From positions 96,917 to 160,916 of the forward strand of contig CAIZEI010000091.1 of assembly GCA_903931945.1 (NCBI GenBank): a stretch of DNA of 64,000 nt, written 5' to 3'. This DNA is from an uncultured Hyphomicrobiales bacterium. Lineage in GTDB: Bacteria > Pseudomonadota > Alphaproteobacteria > Rhizobiales > Beijerinckiaceae. Below are positions 27,561-37,359 of the stretch, in pieces. Each line of letters starts with the position of its first letter. Position 1 is the first letter of the stretch. The notes under the pieces are model-generated. The model saw only the letters and a list, made by a program, of their open reading frames with translations. It did no database searches and was not told the origin of the DNA. The position numbers and the translations under genes were made by a program.

Positions 27561-27785
27561 TCAGCTTTGCAGGAGAGCGACGAGCAGTAGCACGCCGACC
27601 AAACTATAATATATGCAAGCAATAGCTATGCGCCGTCGAACCTCTTGATCGGTCAGCGGTCGAAACGGCTCATCGCTAAACGCGAAATCGGATTCGATGA
27701 AGGCCGTTTTGCCCTGGCTCGGCTCGTCCCGCTCGTTTCGACTTCTATGCTTCGGGTGTTCGGCGGGAGAGAGCGCCCTGGACAT
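27561..27785 (-). CDS. Small hypothetical C-tail membrane protein
   Basis: A 74-codon frame whose last 22 residues (IAIACIYYSLVGVLLLVALLQS) form a membrane segment at the extreme C-terminus, preceded by a hydrophilic region with PLTDQEVRRR. The composition looks like a real protein. The start is uncertain (no clear ribosome-binding site; the frame is open to 28073). No family recognised. It is one of several tiny membrane proteins clustered around the kdp locus. Confidence 0.45.
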   Translation of the reverse strand: MSRALSPAEHPKHRSRNERDEPSQGKTAFIESDFAFSDEPFRPLTDQEVRRRIAIACIYYSLVGVLLLVALLQS

Positions 27786-27966
27786 TCGCCGCAAGGTTCG
27801 CGCAAGCAGTCGAGCGAGTCTCAGGACCGGCGAGCTGATCTGAGCCCTGCAATATGCAACGAGCGCGGCTCGCAGGACACGCCGGCCCGCTTGCTGGAAC
27901 AAAGTCGCGAGGCGTATTCTCACGCCCTGCGACCGAACCAGCGCGGGAGACGCGCGCCCCTTCGGA

Positions 27967-28296
27967 TTAGCGCGCGCAGATGCGATTGATGGAAGCTGCG
28001 GAAAGACGATCCGTTGAACCGTGCGACTGACGTTTGTCATTTTTCTGCTCCAGAACTTCGGTTCGCTCGCCAATCACCTCAAGCGTCCCGTTTCGGCCGC
28101 CGCATTCGAAGTCAGAAAATCGCATGGCGGCTTCCTTTGAGACAAAGACGCCGCCATACAGGCCATGCGTCTCCATCACGATCCATTGGTTGGCCGAGTC
28201 CTTGGCTATGACAAACCGGAGAGGATCGCCGTTTGCCGCAGGCGCCGATTGAAAGGCTTCATAGGGTCGTTGGGGAGGCTCCATGAATATGCTCAT
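27967..28296 (-). CDS. Small hypothetical soluble protein
   Basis: A 109-residue protein with a conserved-looking core: RFVIAKDSANQWIVMETHGL then GGVFVSKEAAMRFSDFECGG (residues about 27-70), which reads as a small beta-rich domain. ATG 28296 overlaps the stop of the upstream 46-codon membrane ORF (ATGA), so they form a translationally coupled pair. Function unknown. Confidence 0.65.
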   Translation of the reverse strand: MSIFMEPPQRPYEAFQSAPAANGDPLRFVIAKDSANQWIVMETHGLYGGVFVSKEAAMRFSDFECGGRNGTLEVIGERTEVLEQKNDKRQSHGSTDRLSAASINRICAR

Positions 28297-28433
28297 TGAA
28301 GGACAGCCAAATTTGCAAGCGCGATGATGGCCAAGACGCCTCCAACCGCCAATCCCAGGACTAACCCCGTCAGATCCGTATTCCACGGTCGACCGAACGA
28401 CCGAAGATTTCCGTGTGTTGCCGTGATGAACAT
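28293..28433 (-). CDS. 46-residue single-span membrane protein
   Basis: A short frame of 46 codons with a good ribosome-binding site (GGAG, 7 bases before ATG 28433). The first 22 residues are hydrophilic; the rest (LVLGLAVGGVLAIIALANL) is one membrane helix. Its stop overlaps the next gene start (ATGA). It is transcribed away from kdp, from a promoter region sharing a conserved block with the one upstream of the 46-residue protein gene at 37185-37325. Function unknown. Confidence 0.6.
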   Translation of the reverse strand: MFITATHGNLRSFGRPWNTDLTGLVLGLAVGGVLAIIALANLAVLQ

Positions 28434-28483
28434 GACATTCTCCGTCGGTGGATCACCGAGCGAGGCCAGCATCGTTCAATCGT

Positions 28484-28523
28484 GCATTAAAATTCCATAC
28501 GTTTTTTGGGTCCTGCGCATAAA
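28484..28523 (-). promoter_or_regulatory. Conserved divergent-promoter block, copy A
   Basis: On the minus strand: TTTATGCGC (28523-28515), 9 bases, AAAACGTATGGA (28505-28494), then ATTTTAATGC. The same arrangement occurs at 37360-37398 with the 12-mer identical and an 8-base gap. In both places it lies upstream of a 46-codon membrane protein gene on the minus strand and a small membrane or soluble protein gene on the plus strand. Likely a shared promoter or operator; the factor is unknown. Confidence 0.5.
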
Positions 28524-28603
28524 TTCGGGAGACCCGCGATAACGCGAGCGATTGCTCTGGATCATGGACGCGGGCGCTGGAATATCCCCTCTGAACAGGC
28601 GAC

Positions 28604-28625
28604 TTTTATGTTTTTTTTATACACA
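28604..28625 (+). promoter_or_regulatory. Candidate KdpE-binding T-rich box
   Basis: TTTTATGTTTTTTTTATACAC followed by GC-rich bases lies about 90 bases before the first small ORF of the kdp operon. It closely resembles the T-rich KdpE site described upstream of E. coli kdpFABC (TTTTATACTTTTTTTACAC then GC-rich). A KdpE gene is present in this locus. Binding is inferred. Confidence 0.5.
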
Positions 28626-28711
28626 GCGGTCGAATTCCGCATGGAATCTTTATGCGTGTTTCGATCATATCAGTAACGCAAGTGAAAGCGCTGCGCTCGG
28701 AGGTCAAGGCA

Positions 28712-28795
28712 ATGCTGGATGTCATATTCGTTGGATTGACGGTGGTCTTGTTCGCGCTCATGGCGGCCTATGCTTACGCATGCGACAAACTGTGA
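28712..28795 (+). CDS. 27-residue membrane peptide upstream of kdpF
   Basis: A 27-codon frame starting at ATG 28712 with GGAGG 9 bases upstream. It encodes one membrane helix (VIFVGLTVVLFALMAAYAYA) and ends 10 bases before kdpF, so it is first in the kdp operon. It is not KdpF, which follows. Possibly an extra small subunit or modulator of the Kdp pump; too short for standard gene callers. Confidence 0.6.
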   Translation: MLDVIFVGLTVVLFALMAAYAYACDKL

Positions 28796-28805
28796 GGAGA
28801 AAATC

Positions 28806-28892
28806 GTGATCGAACCAATCGTGGGGTTGGCCGTGGCGGTTTGCCTTGGCTTCTATCTTCTTTACGCACTCCTTCGCCCCGAAGAATTCTGA
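28806..28892 (+). CDS. kdpF: Potassium-transporting ATPase subunit KdpF
   Basis: A 28-residue single-helix protein beginning at GTG 28806, preceded by GAGGAGAAAATC. The C-terminus [10 protein letters not shown] is the recognisable KdpF tail (LLRPExF). KdpF is a small stabilising subunit of the KdpFABC K+ pump at the cytoplasmic membrane. kdpA follows 22 bases later. Confidence 0.85.
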   Translation: MIEPIVGLAVAVCLGFYLLYALLRPEEF

Positions 28893-28914
28893 GTTCAAAC
28901 CGAGAGGCAACGCC

Positions 28915-30636
28915 ATGACGATCGTCGGCTGGCTGCAGATCTTTTTTGTCCTCGCCGCCGTCGTGGCGTGCGCGATCCCCATTTCAAGTTACATCGCCAA
29001 CGTGCTGGATCGAAAGCGAACCTTTCTGACGCCGGTTCTGGCTCCGGTCGAGCGCGGATTCTACAAGCTCGCCGGCGTAGACCCTGCGCGCGAACAAGGC
29101 TGGGTCGCCTACACAATGGCGATGCTCGCCTTCAGCGTCGTCGGATTCCTGACGCTTTACGCCGTTCAAAGGCTTCAGAATGTCTTTCCGTTAAATCCGC
29201 AAGGGTTTGATCCCGTCGCGCCGGATCTGGCCTTCAATACGTCGATCAGCTTCATCACCAATACCAACTGGCAGAATTATGGCGGCGAGACGACGATGAG
29301 CCATCTCGTGCAGATGCTCGGTCTGACCGTTCATAACTTCGTTTCGGCGGCAACGGGTCTCGCGATGGCCTGGGCGCTGGTGCGCGCCTTCGCGCGCTCC
29401 GAGGCGACCACGATCGGCAATTTCTGGGTCGATCTCACCCGTTCGGTTCTCTATCTGCTTTTGCCGATTTCAGTCATCGGCGCATTGGTCCTGGTGTTTT
29501 GTGGCGTCCCGCAAACACTGCTCGGCTCGATCGATGCGACAACGCTCGAAGGCGCCAAACAGACGATTTCGCTTGGACCGGTCGCCAGCCAGGAGTTCAT
29601 CAAGGAAATGGGGACCAACGGCGGCGGCTTCTTTAATGCGAACTCGACGCATCCGTTCGAAAACCCGAACATTTGGTCGAATATCGTCGAGATCTGGGCG
29701 ATTCTTGTTATTCCCGTCGCCAGCGTTCTGGCCTTCGGGCGGTCGATCGGCGACCAGCGACAGGGTCGCGCCATTCTCGTCACGATGGGCATTCTGCTCT
29801 TGGTTGGCGTCCTTGTCGTCTATTGGTCCGAGGCTGCGGGTAATCCAATACTGACCGCGCTTGGCGTCGATCCCGCACAAGGCAATCTCGAAGGCAAGGA
29901 GCTTCGCTTTGGCAACGCTCTGACCGCCTTGTTCGCGACCGGCACAACCGGCACCAGCACAGGCGCGGTCAACGCCATGCATGACTCATTCATGCCGCTC
30001 GCCGGCATGATTCCGATGTTCAACATGCTTGCGGGATGCATCTGGCCGGGCGGCGTCGGCGCGGGCCTCTATGGTTTTCTTGTCGTCGCTATTATTGCGG
30101 TGTTCGTCGCGGGCCTGATGGTTGGACGCACGCCCGAATATCTCGGCAAGAAAATCGAAACGCGCGAGATGAAGCTGGCGATGCTGGCGGTGCTCATCTA
30201 TCCGCTCGTCGTGCTTGGATTTTCGGCCGCATCGGTTTTGCTGCAAGGCACGCTCGACCCCGATGGAAACTGGCTGACGAACGCCGGTCCGCACGGACTG
30301 TCCGAAATCATCTACGCCTTTGCCTCGCAGAACGCGAACAATGGCTCGGCCTTCGGCGGATTGAGCGGCAACAATCTCTGGTTCAACACGACCGGCGGCC
30401 TCGCGATGTTCTTCGGGCGCTTCGCCTATGTCATTCCCGTCTTGGCGCTGGCGGGTTCGCTTGCCGCCAAGAAGAAGGTCCCGGCTTCGGTTGGAACCTT
30501 CCCGACGCACGGAGCCCTGTTCGTGGGGCTCCTGATCGGCGTGATCATCATCCTCTACCTGCTTCAGTATTTTCCGGCGCTCGCGCTGGGACCCGTCGTC
30601 GAGCATTTCCTGATGCTTGGCGGCAAGACCTTCTGA
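28915..30636 (+). CDS. kdpA: Potassium-transporting ATPase subunit KdpA
   Basis: A 573-residue polytopic membrane protein, the K+-selective channel-like subunit of KdpFABC. Seen: repeated selectivity-filter regions including [58 protein letters not shown] and [16 protein letters not shown], all highly conserved in KdpA. ATG 28915 is preceded by GAGAGG. It lies in the operon kdpF-A-B-C. Expected expression: low K+ or osmotic stress through KdpDE. Confidence 0.97.
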   Translation: MTIVGWLQIFFVLAAVVACAIPISSYIANVLDRKRTFLTPVLAPVERGFYKLAGVDPAREQGWVAYTMAMLAFSVVGFLTLYAVQRLQNVFPLNPQGFDPVAPDLAFNTSISFITNTNWQNYGGETTMSHLVQMLGLTVHNFVSAATGLAMAWALVRAFARSEATTIGNFWVDLTRSVLYLLLPISVIGALVLVFCGVPQTLLGSIDATTLEGAKQTISLGPVASQEFIKEMGTNGGGFFNANSTHPFENPNIWSNIVEIWAILVIPVASVLAFGRSIGDQRQGRAILVTMGILLLVGVLVVYWSEAAGNPILTALGVDPAQGNLEGKELRFGNALTALFATGTTGTSTGAVNAMHDSFMPLAGMIPMFNMLAGCIWPGGVGAGLYGFLVVAIIAVFVAGLMVGRTPEYLGKKIETREMKLAMLAVLIYPLVVLGFSAASVLLQGTLDPDGNWLTNAGPHGLSEIIYAFASQNANNGSAFGGLSGNNLWFNTTGGLAMFFGRFAYVIPVLALAGSLAAKKKVPASVGTFPTHGALFVGLLIGVIIILYLLQYFPALALGPVVEHFLMLGGKTF

Positions 30637-30650
30637 CGGAGTTGATTCAC

Positions 30651-32705
30651 ATGGCATCGAAAGTAGCTGCCCCCGCATTTTTCGACAGCTCGATCATGCG
30701 CCGGGCGATCCTTGACGCCTTCGTCAAGCTCAATCCTCAAACACTGATGCGCAATCCCGTCATCTTTGTGACGGAGGTCGTCTCGGTGGTTGTCGCGGCC
30801 TTCTTTGTGCGCGACTTGATCGCGCACAACGGCAACGCCCTGTTCAGTGGGCAGATCGCCGCATGGCTATGGTTCACGGTCTTGTTTGCGAACTTCGCAG
30901 AGGCGGTCGCCGAGGGCCGGGGGAAAGCGCAAGCCGATTCATTGCGTCGTATGCGCTCCGACACCAGGGCTAAACGCCTCAAGGACGCACGCAGTGGGGC
31001 GAGCGCATTCGATTCCATCAACGCGCTTGATCTTCGCGTCGGAGACCTTGTGCTTGTTGAAGCTGGCGACGTCATTCCTTCCGACGGAGATGTGATTGAA
31101 GGAATTGCATCGGTGAACGAATCCGCCATCACCGGCGAATCCGCTCCGGTTATCCGCGAGTCCGGCGGCGACCGTTGCGCGGTGACCGGTGGCACGACCG
31201 TTCTCTCCGACTGGATCAAGGTGCGCATTACTGCGGCCCCGGGCTCGACCTTTCTCGACCGCATGATTGCGCTGGTGGAGGGCGCCGAACGGCAGCGGAC
31301 GCCGAACGAACTCGCGCTGTCGATCCTTCTGTCGGGACTGACAATCATTTTTCTGATCGTCTGCGTGACGTTATGGGCGTTCGCATCCTACTCGGGCGCG
31401 GCTTTGTCGGTGACCGTTTTGATCGCGCTGCTCGTTTGCCTGATCCCGACCACCATAGGAGGCTTACTGTCGGCGATTGGCATCGCGGGCATGAACCGTC
31501 TCATTCGTTTCAACGTCGTGGCGACCTCGGGTCGCGCCGTGGAGGCGGCCGGCGACGTCGATACGCTGCTCCTCGACAAGACCGGCACGATTACCTTTGG
31601 CAACCGAATGGCGACCGAATTCGTGCCGACATCCGGCGTCCCGGAGCGTGTTCTTGCGGAAGCCGTTCTGATGGCGAGTCTTGCTGACGAAACGCCTGAA
31701 GGACGGTCGATTATCGCGCTTGCGAAGAGCAAGTACGCGTTAAGCGAACCAGACATCTCCAAAGACAACGCCCAGGTCTTTCCGTTCTCGGCGCAAACTC
31801 GCATTTCGGGCGTCGATGTCGGTGGCCGCTCGCTGCGCAAGGGCGCGGTCGACGCCATCCTTGCATTGGTGGGTTTGACGCAGGCTGAAGCCCCGGCCGA
31901 TTTTCGCCAGGCGGTCGATCGTATCGCCCGGACAGGCGGAACGCCACTCGCGGTCGCTGAAGGTCAACGGCTTCTGGGCGTGATCCATCTTAAAGACATC
32001 GTAAAGCCGGACATCAAGGAGCGCTTTGCCGCCCTGCGCGCCATGGGCATCAAGACAGTCATGGTCACTGGCGATAACCCGGTCACTGCGGCCGCGATCG
32101 CATCAGAGGCCGGCGTTGACGACTTTCTTGCCCAGGCGACGCCCGAGGACAAGCTCGCCTATATACGTAAGGAACAGCAGGGTGGTCGTCTCATCGCCAT
32201 GTGTGGAGACGGCACCAATGATGCGCCGGCCCTCGCTCAAGCCGACGTCGGCGTCGCCATGCAGACGGGAACGCAGGCCGCGCGCGAGGCCGGCAACATG
32301 GTCGATCTCGATTCCGATCCGACCAAACTGATCGAGATCGTCGAGATCGGCAAGCAATTGCTCATGACGCGCGGTTCCCTCACCACGTTCTCCATCGCCA
32401 ATGACGTTGCAAAATACTTCGCGATTATCCCCGCCTTGTTTATCTCCGCTTATCCCGAATTGCAGTCGCTCAATGTCATGCGTCTCGCCTCATCGAATTC
32501 GGCAATTCTGTCGGCTGTGATCTTCAACGCCTTGATCATCATCGCCCTGATCCCGTTAGCGTTACGGGGCGTCGCCTATCGTCCTGTCGGCGCGGCGGCG
32601 CTGCTGCGACGCAACCTGCTGATCTACGGCCTCGGCGGCATCATCGTGCCGTTCGTTGGCATCAAAATCATCGACGTGATCGTTTCGATCCTTCATCTCG
32701 CGTGA
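30651..32705 (+). CDS. kdpB: Potassium-transporting ATPase ATP-binding subunit KdpB
   Basis: A 684-residue P-type ATPase catalytic subunit. Phosphorylated Asp309 lies in [13 protein letters not shown]; also [17 protein letters not shown] and [19 protein letters not shown]. The membrane segment [15 protein letters not shown] is the KdpB-type M4 motif. ATG 30651 is 14 bases after kdpA. The frame is open upstream within kdpA but is not coding there. Hydrolyses ATP to drive K+ uptake. Confidence 0.97.
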   Translation: MASKVAAPAFFDSSIMRRAILDAFVKLNPQTLMRNPVIFVTEVVSVVVAAFFVRDLIAHNGNALFSGQIAAWLWFTVLFANFAEAVAEGRGKAQADSLRRMRSDTRAKRLKDARSGASAFDSINALDLRVGDLVLVEAGDVIPSDGDVIEGIASVNESAITGESAPVIRESGGDRCAVTGGTTVLSDWIKVRITAAPGSTFLDRMIALVEGAERQRTPNELALSILLSGLTIIFLIVCVTLWAFASYSGAALSVTVLIALLVCLIPTTIGGLLSAIGIAGMNRLIRFNVVATSGRAVEAAGDVDTLLLDKTGTITFGNRMATEFVPTSGVPERVLAEAVLMASLADETPEGRSIIALAKSKYALSEPDISKDNAQVFPFSAQTRISGVDVGGRSLRKGAVDAILALVGLTQAEAPADFRQAVDRIARTGGTPLAVAEGQRLLGVIHLKDIVKPDIKERFAALRAMGIKTVMVTGDNPVTAAAIASEAGVDDFLAQATPEDKLAYIRKEQQGGRLIAMCGDGTNDAPALAQADVGVAMQTGTQAAREAGNMVDLDSDPTKLIEIVEIGKQLLMTRGSLTTFSIANDVAKYFAIIPALFISAYPELQSLNVMRLASSNSAILSAVIFNALIIIALIPLALRGVAYRPVGAAALLRRNLLIYGLGGIIVPFVGIKIIDVIVSILHLA

Positions 32706-32713
32706 GGCTAGCC

Positions 32714-33316
32714 ATGTTCTCCCAAATTCGTCCAGCCATCGTTATGATCGTTCTCTTTTCGACGCTCACAGGCGTTGTCTATCCCCTCGCCATCACCGGC
32801 ATTGCGCAGGTTGTGGCGGCGAAACCGGCCAATGGCAGTCTTTTGACGCGGGATGGCGTCGTGATCGGGTCAGCGCTGATCGGGCAGCAATTCTCTGGCG
32901 ATGGCTACTTTCATGGCCGTCCGTCCGCCACCAACACCGCCGATCCCAATGATGCGACAAAGACAATCGACGCGCCCTACAATGCCGCCAATTCATCGGG
33001 ATCGAATTTCGGGCCGACGTCGCTGAAGCTGCATGACCGCGTCAAGGCGGATGTCGAAGCCCTCGGCGGAAGTCCGGAAAAGCCTGTGCCCGCCGACGCA
33101 GTGACAACATCCGGATCCGGCCTCGACCCCGATATTTCACCCGCATTCGCACGCCTTCAGGTCAGTCGCGTCGCCGCCGCCCGCAAGTTGCCCGAGGCCC
33201 GTGTGCAGGCGCTGGTGACGAACGCAACAGCGCAACCGTTCCTTGGTCTGTTAGGCGAGCCGCGCGTCAATGTCCTCCAGCTTAATGTGAGCCTGGATCT
33301 TCTTGCCGCGAAATGA
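32714..33316 (+). CDS. kdpC: Potassium-transporting ATPase subunit KdpC
   Basis: A 200-residue protein with one N-terminal membrane helix (IRPAIVMIVLFSTLTGVVYPL) and a periplasmic domain with GYFHGRPSAT, SGSGLDPDISPAFA and RVNVLQLNVSLD, diagnostic of KdpC. ATG 32714 has GAGG 8 bases upstream; a GTG at 32702 overlapping the kdpB stop is the alternative. It acts as a catalytic chaperone raising ATP affinity of KdpB. Confidence 0.95.
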   Translation: MFSQIRPAIVMIVLFSTLTGVVYPLAITGIAQVVAAKPANGSLLTRDGVVIGSALIGQQFSGDGYFHGRPSATNTADPNDATKTIDAPYNAANSSGSNFGPTSLKLHDRVKADVEALGGSPEKPVPADAVTTSGSGLDPDISPAFARLQVSRVAAARKLPEARVQALVTNATAQPFLGLLGEPRVNVLQLNVSLDLLAAK

Positions 33317-33565
33317 GTGAACTTGGGTCGACAATGCGGCAGTTGACAGGGAAAGCGCTTGAGGTCGAATCCCACTGTACGCCGAGACAAGAAACGACGC
33401 GCCTCGACCGACCGGGTATCATGGTCTAATATCCCGGCCCGGGTGAATGGACCACAGGCCACATTCGTGCCGGTCGTCCGAAGAATGCCTCGATAAAAGC
33501 CATCGCCGCAGTTGAAAGGCAGTCTGCCAAGGAGATACTGCACCTATCACAATTGAGTTGGAATA

Positions 33566-36262
33566 ATGGCTAAAACGGATACAGCCGACGCACGTCCGGA
33601 TCCTCAGGCCCTGCTCGATGCGGCGGTTGCCGAGGCGCGCGGTCAACTGAAGATTTTTTTGGGAGCGGCGCCCGGGGTCGGAAAAACATTTGCGATGCTT
33701 TCGGCCGCGCGACAATTGATCCGCGACGGGGGTTCTGTTCTCGTTGGCGTCGTCGAAACACATGGCCGCGCCGATACGCTCGCCGTGCTTGAGGGCCTTG
33801 AGGTGTTGCCGCGCCGGAAAATCGACTATCGCGGCCATACATTGGAGGAGTTCGATCTCGATGGCGCGCTGGCGCGGCGACCGAAGCTCATCATCGTCGA
33901 CGAACTCGCTCATACCAACGCGCCCGAAAGCCGGCACCCCAAGCGCTATCAGGATGTTGAGGAGCTGCTTCGCGCCGGGATTGACGTCTGGTCGGCGGTC
34001 AATATTCAGCACCTTGAAAGTCTTTCTGACGTTGTTTCAAAGATTACCGGCATGCGAATCCGCGAAACGGTTCCAGATACGGTCATCGAAAAGGCCAACG
34101 AAGTCGTGGTGGTTGATATCACGCCAGCCGAACTCATTCAGCGACTGAAGGAAGGCAAGGTCTATTTGCCCGACAATGCGCGTCGAGCAGCCGACAATTT
34201 TTTCAAGCCTGGCAACCTGACGGCGCTTCGAGAGCTTGCGTTGCGCCGCACCGCCGAGCGCGTTGACGACCAGATGGTCGATTACCTCCGGCGCAACGCC
34301 ATTCAGGGCGCCTGGCCAAGCGCGGAACGCATATTGGTCTGCATTGGCGCCGATACAACGTCGGAAAATGTGGTGCGCGCCGCAAGCCGGCTGGCAAGCG
34401 CATTAAACGCGAGCTGGATCGCGGCGACCGTCACCTCTGACAGAAACGATATCGCAAATCCCGAAGCTATGCGGCTGATAGATCAGAACTTGCGCCTTGC
34501 CGAAAGGCTGGGCGCCGAGCCGTCGCGACTGACGGGGGGAGATCTAGTCGCCGAACTCCTGCGCTTCGCCAAGCGTGAGAACATCACCCAAATCGTCATA
34601 GGACGCTCCCACGCAGGATTTTGGGCGCGACTGTGCGGACGATCCCTGTCGGCCGCGCTGGTCCGCCAGGCTGACGAAATAGCCATCCATGTCGTGGTCG
34701 AACAGGCCAATGCGCCCTTGAAGCGCGCATTCAAATGGCCCGCAAAGCCGCAAAGGACCATTCTGGACGTGGTTGCCGCCTTCTGTTCCGTGGCGTTGGC
34801 CGTTGGCGTGGGAATGGTCGCGACACGTTATCTGCTGCTCCCCAATCTCTCCATGATCTTCCTCGCAGCGGTGCTTGTGTGCGCAGTGTCCCGGGGCGTT
34901 GGCGCCGCCATCGCGGCTGCGCTTGTCTCCTTTTTCGCATATAATTTTTTCTTTATTCCGCCTGTTTATACGTTCACTATCGCCGAACCCCACGAATTGT
35001 TTGCGCTGCTTATTTTCTTGCTTGTTGCAATATTTACGGGAGGGCTGGCGGGCCGCGTGCGAGAGCAATCGGATGCCGCGCGAAAGCGCATTGCAACGAT
35101 TCAATCATTGATTGACGTCGCCCGGAAGCTGTCAGCGACAGCAAGCATCGAAGACGCGCTCTACGTTATCGCTTATCAAAGCGCGGCATCAATCAAGGGG
35201 CAGGCGGTTGTTCTTCTGCCCAAAGATGACGACATTGAAATCAGATCGGCTTATCCGCCGGAAGATGAGCTTGGACTGGCCGACCGCGCCGCCGCGCATT
35301 GGGCGTTCAGGAATGTGGAGATCGCGGGTCGACATACCGGCACGATGCCCAACGCCGTATTTCAGTTCTGGCCCATGCGAACATCGCGCGGCGCTGTGGG
35401 CGTGATCGGGATAGCGCCGGTCTCGAGCGAACCCTTGCCAGCAGAGAGCGAAAGGGCTTTTTCCGCGCTCGTTGATCAGTCATCTGTCGCCATCGAGCGC
35501 ATTCTGCTGGCAGAAAGCGCAGCGCGAGCCGAGACTGCCGCGGCGCGCGAGAAGCTCAATAGCGCCCTGCTCTCGTCGATCTCGCACGATCTTCGCACGC
35601 CCCTGTCCTCAATTCTGGGCGCCGTCACGAGCTTGCGGCGCTACGGCTCGAAGATGCCGGAAGACGCGCAACAGGACCTGCTGGCGGCGATCGAGGAAGA
35701 GGCGGGACGGTTGGCCCGATTTGTATCCAATTTGCTTGGAATGACGCGATTGGAGGCGGGAGCTCTTGATTTGCGTCGCGACTGGGTTGACCTCAATGAG
35801 GTTCTGGCGGCGGCCGTCGCACGCGCCCGCCGAACATTCGTGTCGCGGGAGATCGAGGTTTCGACGGCGCCACAAACCCAACTTGTTCGGGGCGATCCCA
35901 TTCTACTTGAGCAGGTTATTTTCAACCTGCTGGACAATGCCGAAAAATATGTTCCGGCGGGAAGTTCGACCCAGGTTCGTCTTCGATCGGAGCCCGGCCA
36001 GATCATCATTGAAGTGGAAGATGAGGGGCCAGGCATCCCCGCGACAGATCTGCAATCCGTCTTCGACAAGTTTCATCGACTCCACGGAGGCGACGGACGT
36101 CCACCAGGGACAGGCCTGGGGCTCGCCATCGCCAAGGGCGTGGTCGAGGCGATGGGGGGAACAATCACGGCGGAAAGTCCGGTCGTGGGCAACAAGGGCG
36201 CCCGGATCGTCATTCGGTTGCCTGCCAGTGAACACCCCCTCGAAAAGGCAACCAGCGAATAG
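33566..36262 (+). CDS. kdpD: Sensor histidine kinase KdpD
   Basis: An 898-residue osmosensitive K+ sensor kinase. Order: N-terminal KdpD domain with Walker A GAAPGVGKT (residues about 33-41) and VDELAHTNAPESRHPKRYQDVEELL; a USP-like domain (about 250-370, ILVCIGADTTSENVVRAA); four membrane helices (about 400-500); GAF domain; HisKA with phospho-acceptor His674 (SSISHDLRTPLSSILG); HATPase_c with NLLDNAEKYVP and GTGLGLAIAKG. It starts 249 bases after kdpC, so kdpDE may have its own promoter. Senses low K+ and phosphorylates KdpE. Confidence 0.96.
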   Translation: MAKTDTADARPDPQALLDAAVAEARGQLKIFLGAAPGVGKTFAMLSAARQLIRDGGSVLVGVVETHGRADTLAVLEGLEVLPRRKIDYRGHTLEEFDLDGALARRPKLIIVDELAHTNAPESRHPKRYQDVEELLRAGIDVWSAVNIQHLESLSDVVSKITGMRIRETVPDTVIEKANEVVVVDITPAELIQRLKEGKVYLPDNARRAADNFFKPGNLTALRELALRRTAERVDDQMVDYLRRNAIQGAWPSAERILVCIGADTTSENVVRAASRLASALNASWIAATVTSDRNDIANPEAMRLIDQNLRLAERLGAEPSRLTGGDLVAELLRFAKRENITQIVIGRSHAGFWARLCGRSLSAALVRQADEIAIHVVVEQANAPLKRAFKWPAKPQRTILDVVAAFCSVALAVGVGMVATRYLLLPNLSMIFLAAVLVCAVSRGVGAAIAAALVSFFAYNFFFIPPVYTFTIAEPHELFALLIFLLVAIFTGGLAGRVREQSDAARKRIATIQSLIDVARKLSATASIEDALYVIAYQSAASIKGQAVVLLPKDDDIEIRSAYPPEDELGLADRAAAHWAFRNVEIAGRHTGTMPNAVFQFWPMRTSRGAVGVIGIAPVSSEPLPAESERAFSALVDQSSVAIERILLAESAARAETAAAREKLNSALLSSISHDLRTPLSSILGAVTSLRRYGSKMPEDAQQDLLAAIEEEAGRLARFVSNLLGMTRLEAGALDLRRDWVDLNEVLAAAVARARRTFVSREIEVSTAPQTQLVRGDPILLEQVIFNLLDNAEKYVPAGSSTQVRLRSEPGQIIIEVEDEGPGIPATDLQSVFDKFHRLHGGDGRPPGTGLGLAIAKGVVEAMGGTITAESPVVGNKGARIVIRLPASEHPLEKATSE

Positions 36263-36269
36263 GAAACTC

Positions 36270-36974
36270 ATGTCCGTGCGCGCCAAGGTTCTCATCGTGG
36301 ACGACGAGCCGCAGATGCGTCGCATCTTGCGGCCGAGCTTGATCGCAGAAGGGTATGAAGTCGTCAGCGCAGCAACCGGGAAGGAGGCGCTGGAGAGATT
36401 TCGCGCGCGTGCTCCCGACGTTGTTGTTCTTGATCTCGGTCTGCCCGATATGGATGGAAAGGACGTCGTCACGGCCATTCGCAAGACGTCGTCTGTCCCG
36501 ATTATAATTCTTTCGGCGCGGGAGCTGGAAGCCGAGAAAGTCAGCGCGCTCGATCTCGGCGCCGATGATTATGTCAACAAGCCTGCAGCAATCGGTGAAT
36601 TGATGGCCAGAATTCGCGCCGCGCTTCGTCATTCCGGGAAATCTCAAGAAGCGCTCAGGACAAAATTCCAGGCCGGTCCATTGGCGATCGATTCTCTCAC
36701 ACATGCGGCTACGTTCAATGGTGAGCCGATGAAACTCACGCCCAAGGAATTCGACCTGCTGCATTTTCTGGTGAGGTTCGCCGGCCGCGTTATTACCCAT
36801 CAGCAAATCCTGACAACCGTCTGGGGCCCCGCGCATACCGAAGATGCTCAGTATCTTCGCGTGCTGATCCGCAGGTTGCGCGAAAAGATTGAAGTGGACC
36901 CTAGCGATCCAAAAACGATTCTGACCGAACCCGGCATCGGTTATCGACTGGTCGACCCGATCGATGGCGCTTGA
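36270..36974 (+). CDS. kdpE: Response regulator KdpE
   Basis: A 234-residue OmpR/PhoB-family regulator. Receiver domain: IVDDEPQMRR with acidic pair, phospho-acceptor Asp55 in VVVLDLGLPDMDG, and Lys in YVNKPAAIGEL. The winged-helix DNA-binding domain (residues about 130-230) has LTPKEFDLLHFLVRFAGRVITHQQI and RVLIRRLREKIE. Note PA rather than PF after the conserved Lys. ATG 36270 is 7 bases after kdpD with AGGAAA upstream. Expected target: the T-rich box upstream of kdp. Confidence 0.95.
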   Translation: MSVRAKVLIVDDEPQMRRILRPSLIAEGYEVVSAATGKEALERFRARAPDVVVLDLGLPDMDGKDVVTAIRKTSSVPIIILSARELEAEKVSALDLGADDYVNKPAAIGELMARIRAALRHSGKSQEALRTKFQAGPLAIDSLTHAATFNGEPMKLTPKEFDLLHFLVRFAGRVITHQQILTTVWGPAHTEDAQYLRVLIRRLREKIEVDPSDPKTILTEPGIGYRLVDPIDGA

Positions 36975-37184
36975 AAATCGGGATCGGGACTACGTTTACA
37001 CGTGGGTTTGCATCCGCTCAATGGCGGTTGTCATCACGCAACGCCAGCAAGCGCGCAATCTCCTTCCATTGAATGTGACGCAGCATGTTCCGTGACCATT
37101 CCCAAAACCGCTTCGCCCGAGCGCGTGAGCCATGGCGATTTGCGTTCACTCTGTAAAGGGGAGCTTGCATCGCCAGACCCATGA

Positions 37185-37325
37185 TCAGAACCGCGACAGG
37201 ATGGTCGCGGCGAAGAAGACGCAAAGTATGCTGGAGACGATAAAAAGCGCTTCGTCGGCTCCGCAAACGTCAACCAATCGCATTCGACCAGCCTTCGATC
37301 GCCATATTGATTTCAGGTACGACAT
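37185..37325 (-). CDS. 46-residue single-span membrane protein (second locus)
   Basis: A 46-codon frame with an excellent ribosome-binding site (GAGGAGG, 9 bases before ATG 37325). About 27 basic/polar residues lead into one membrane helix at the C-terminus (ALFIVSSILCVFFAATIL). It has the same length and topology as the protein at 28293-28433 but no obvious sequence identity. It is divergently oriented to the gene at 37533 and shares the conserved upstream block. Function unknown. Confidence 0.6.
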   Translation of the reverse strand: MSYLKSIWRSKAGRMRLVDVCGADEALFIVSSILCVFFAATILSRF

Positions 37326-37359
37326 GGGAGCCACCTCCTCATGAGCGTGGTCCATCGCG

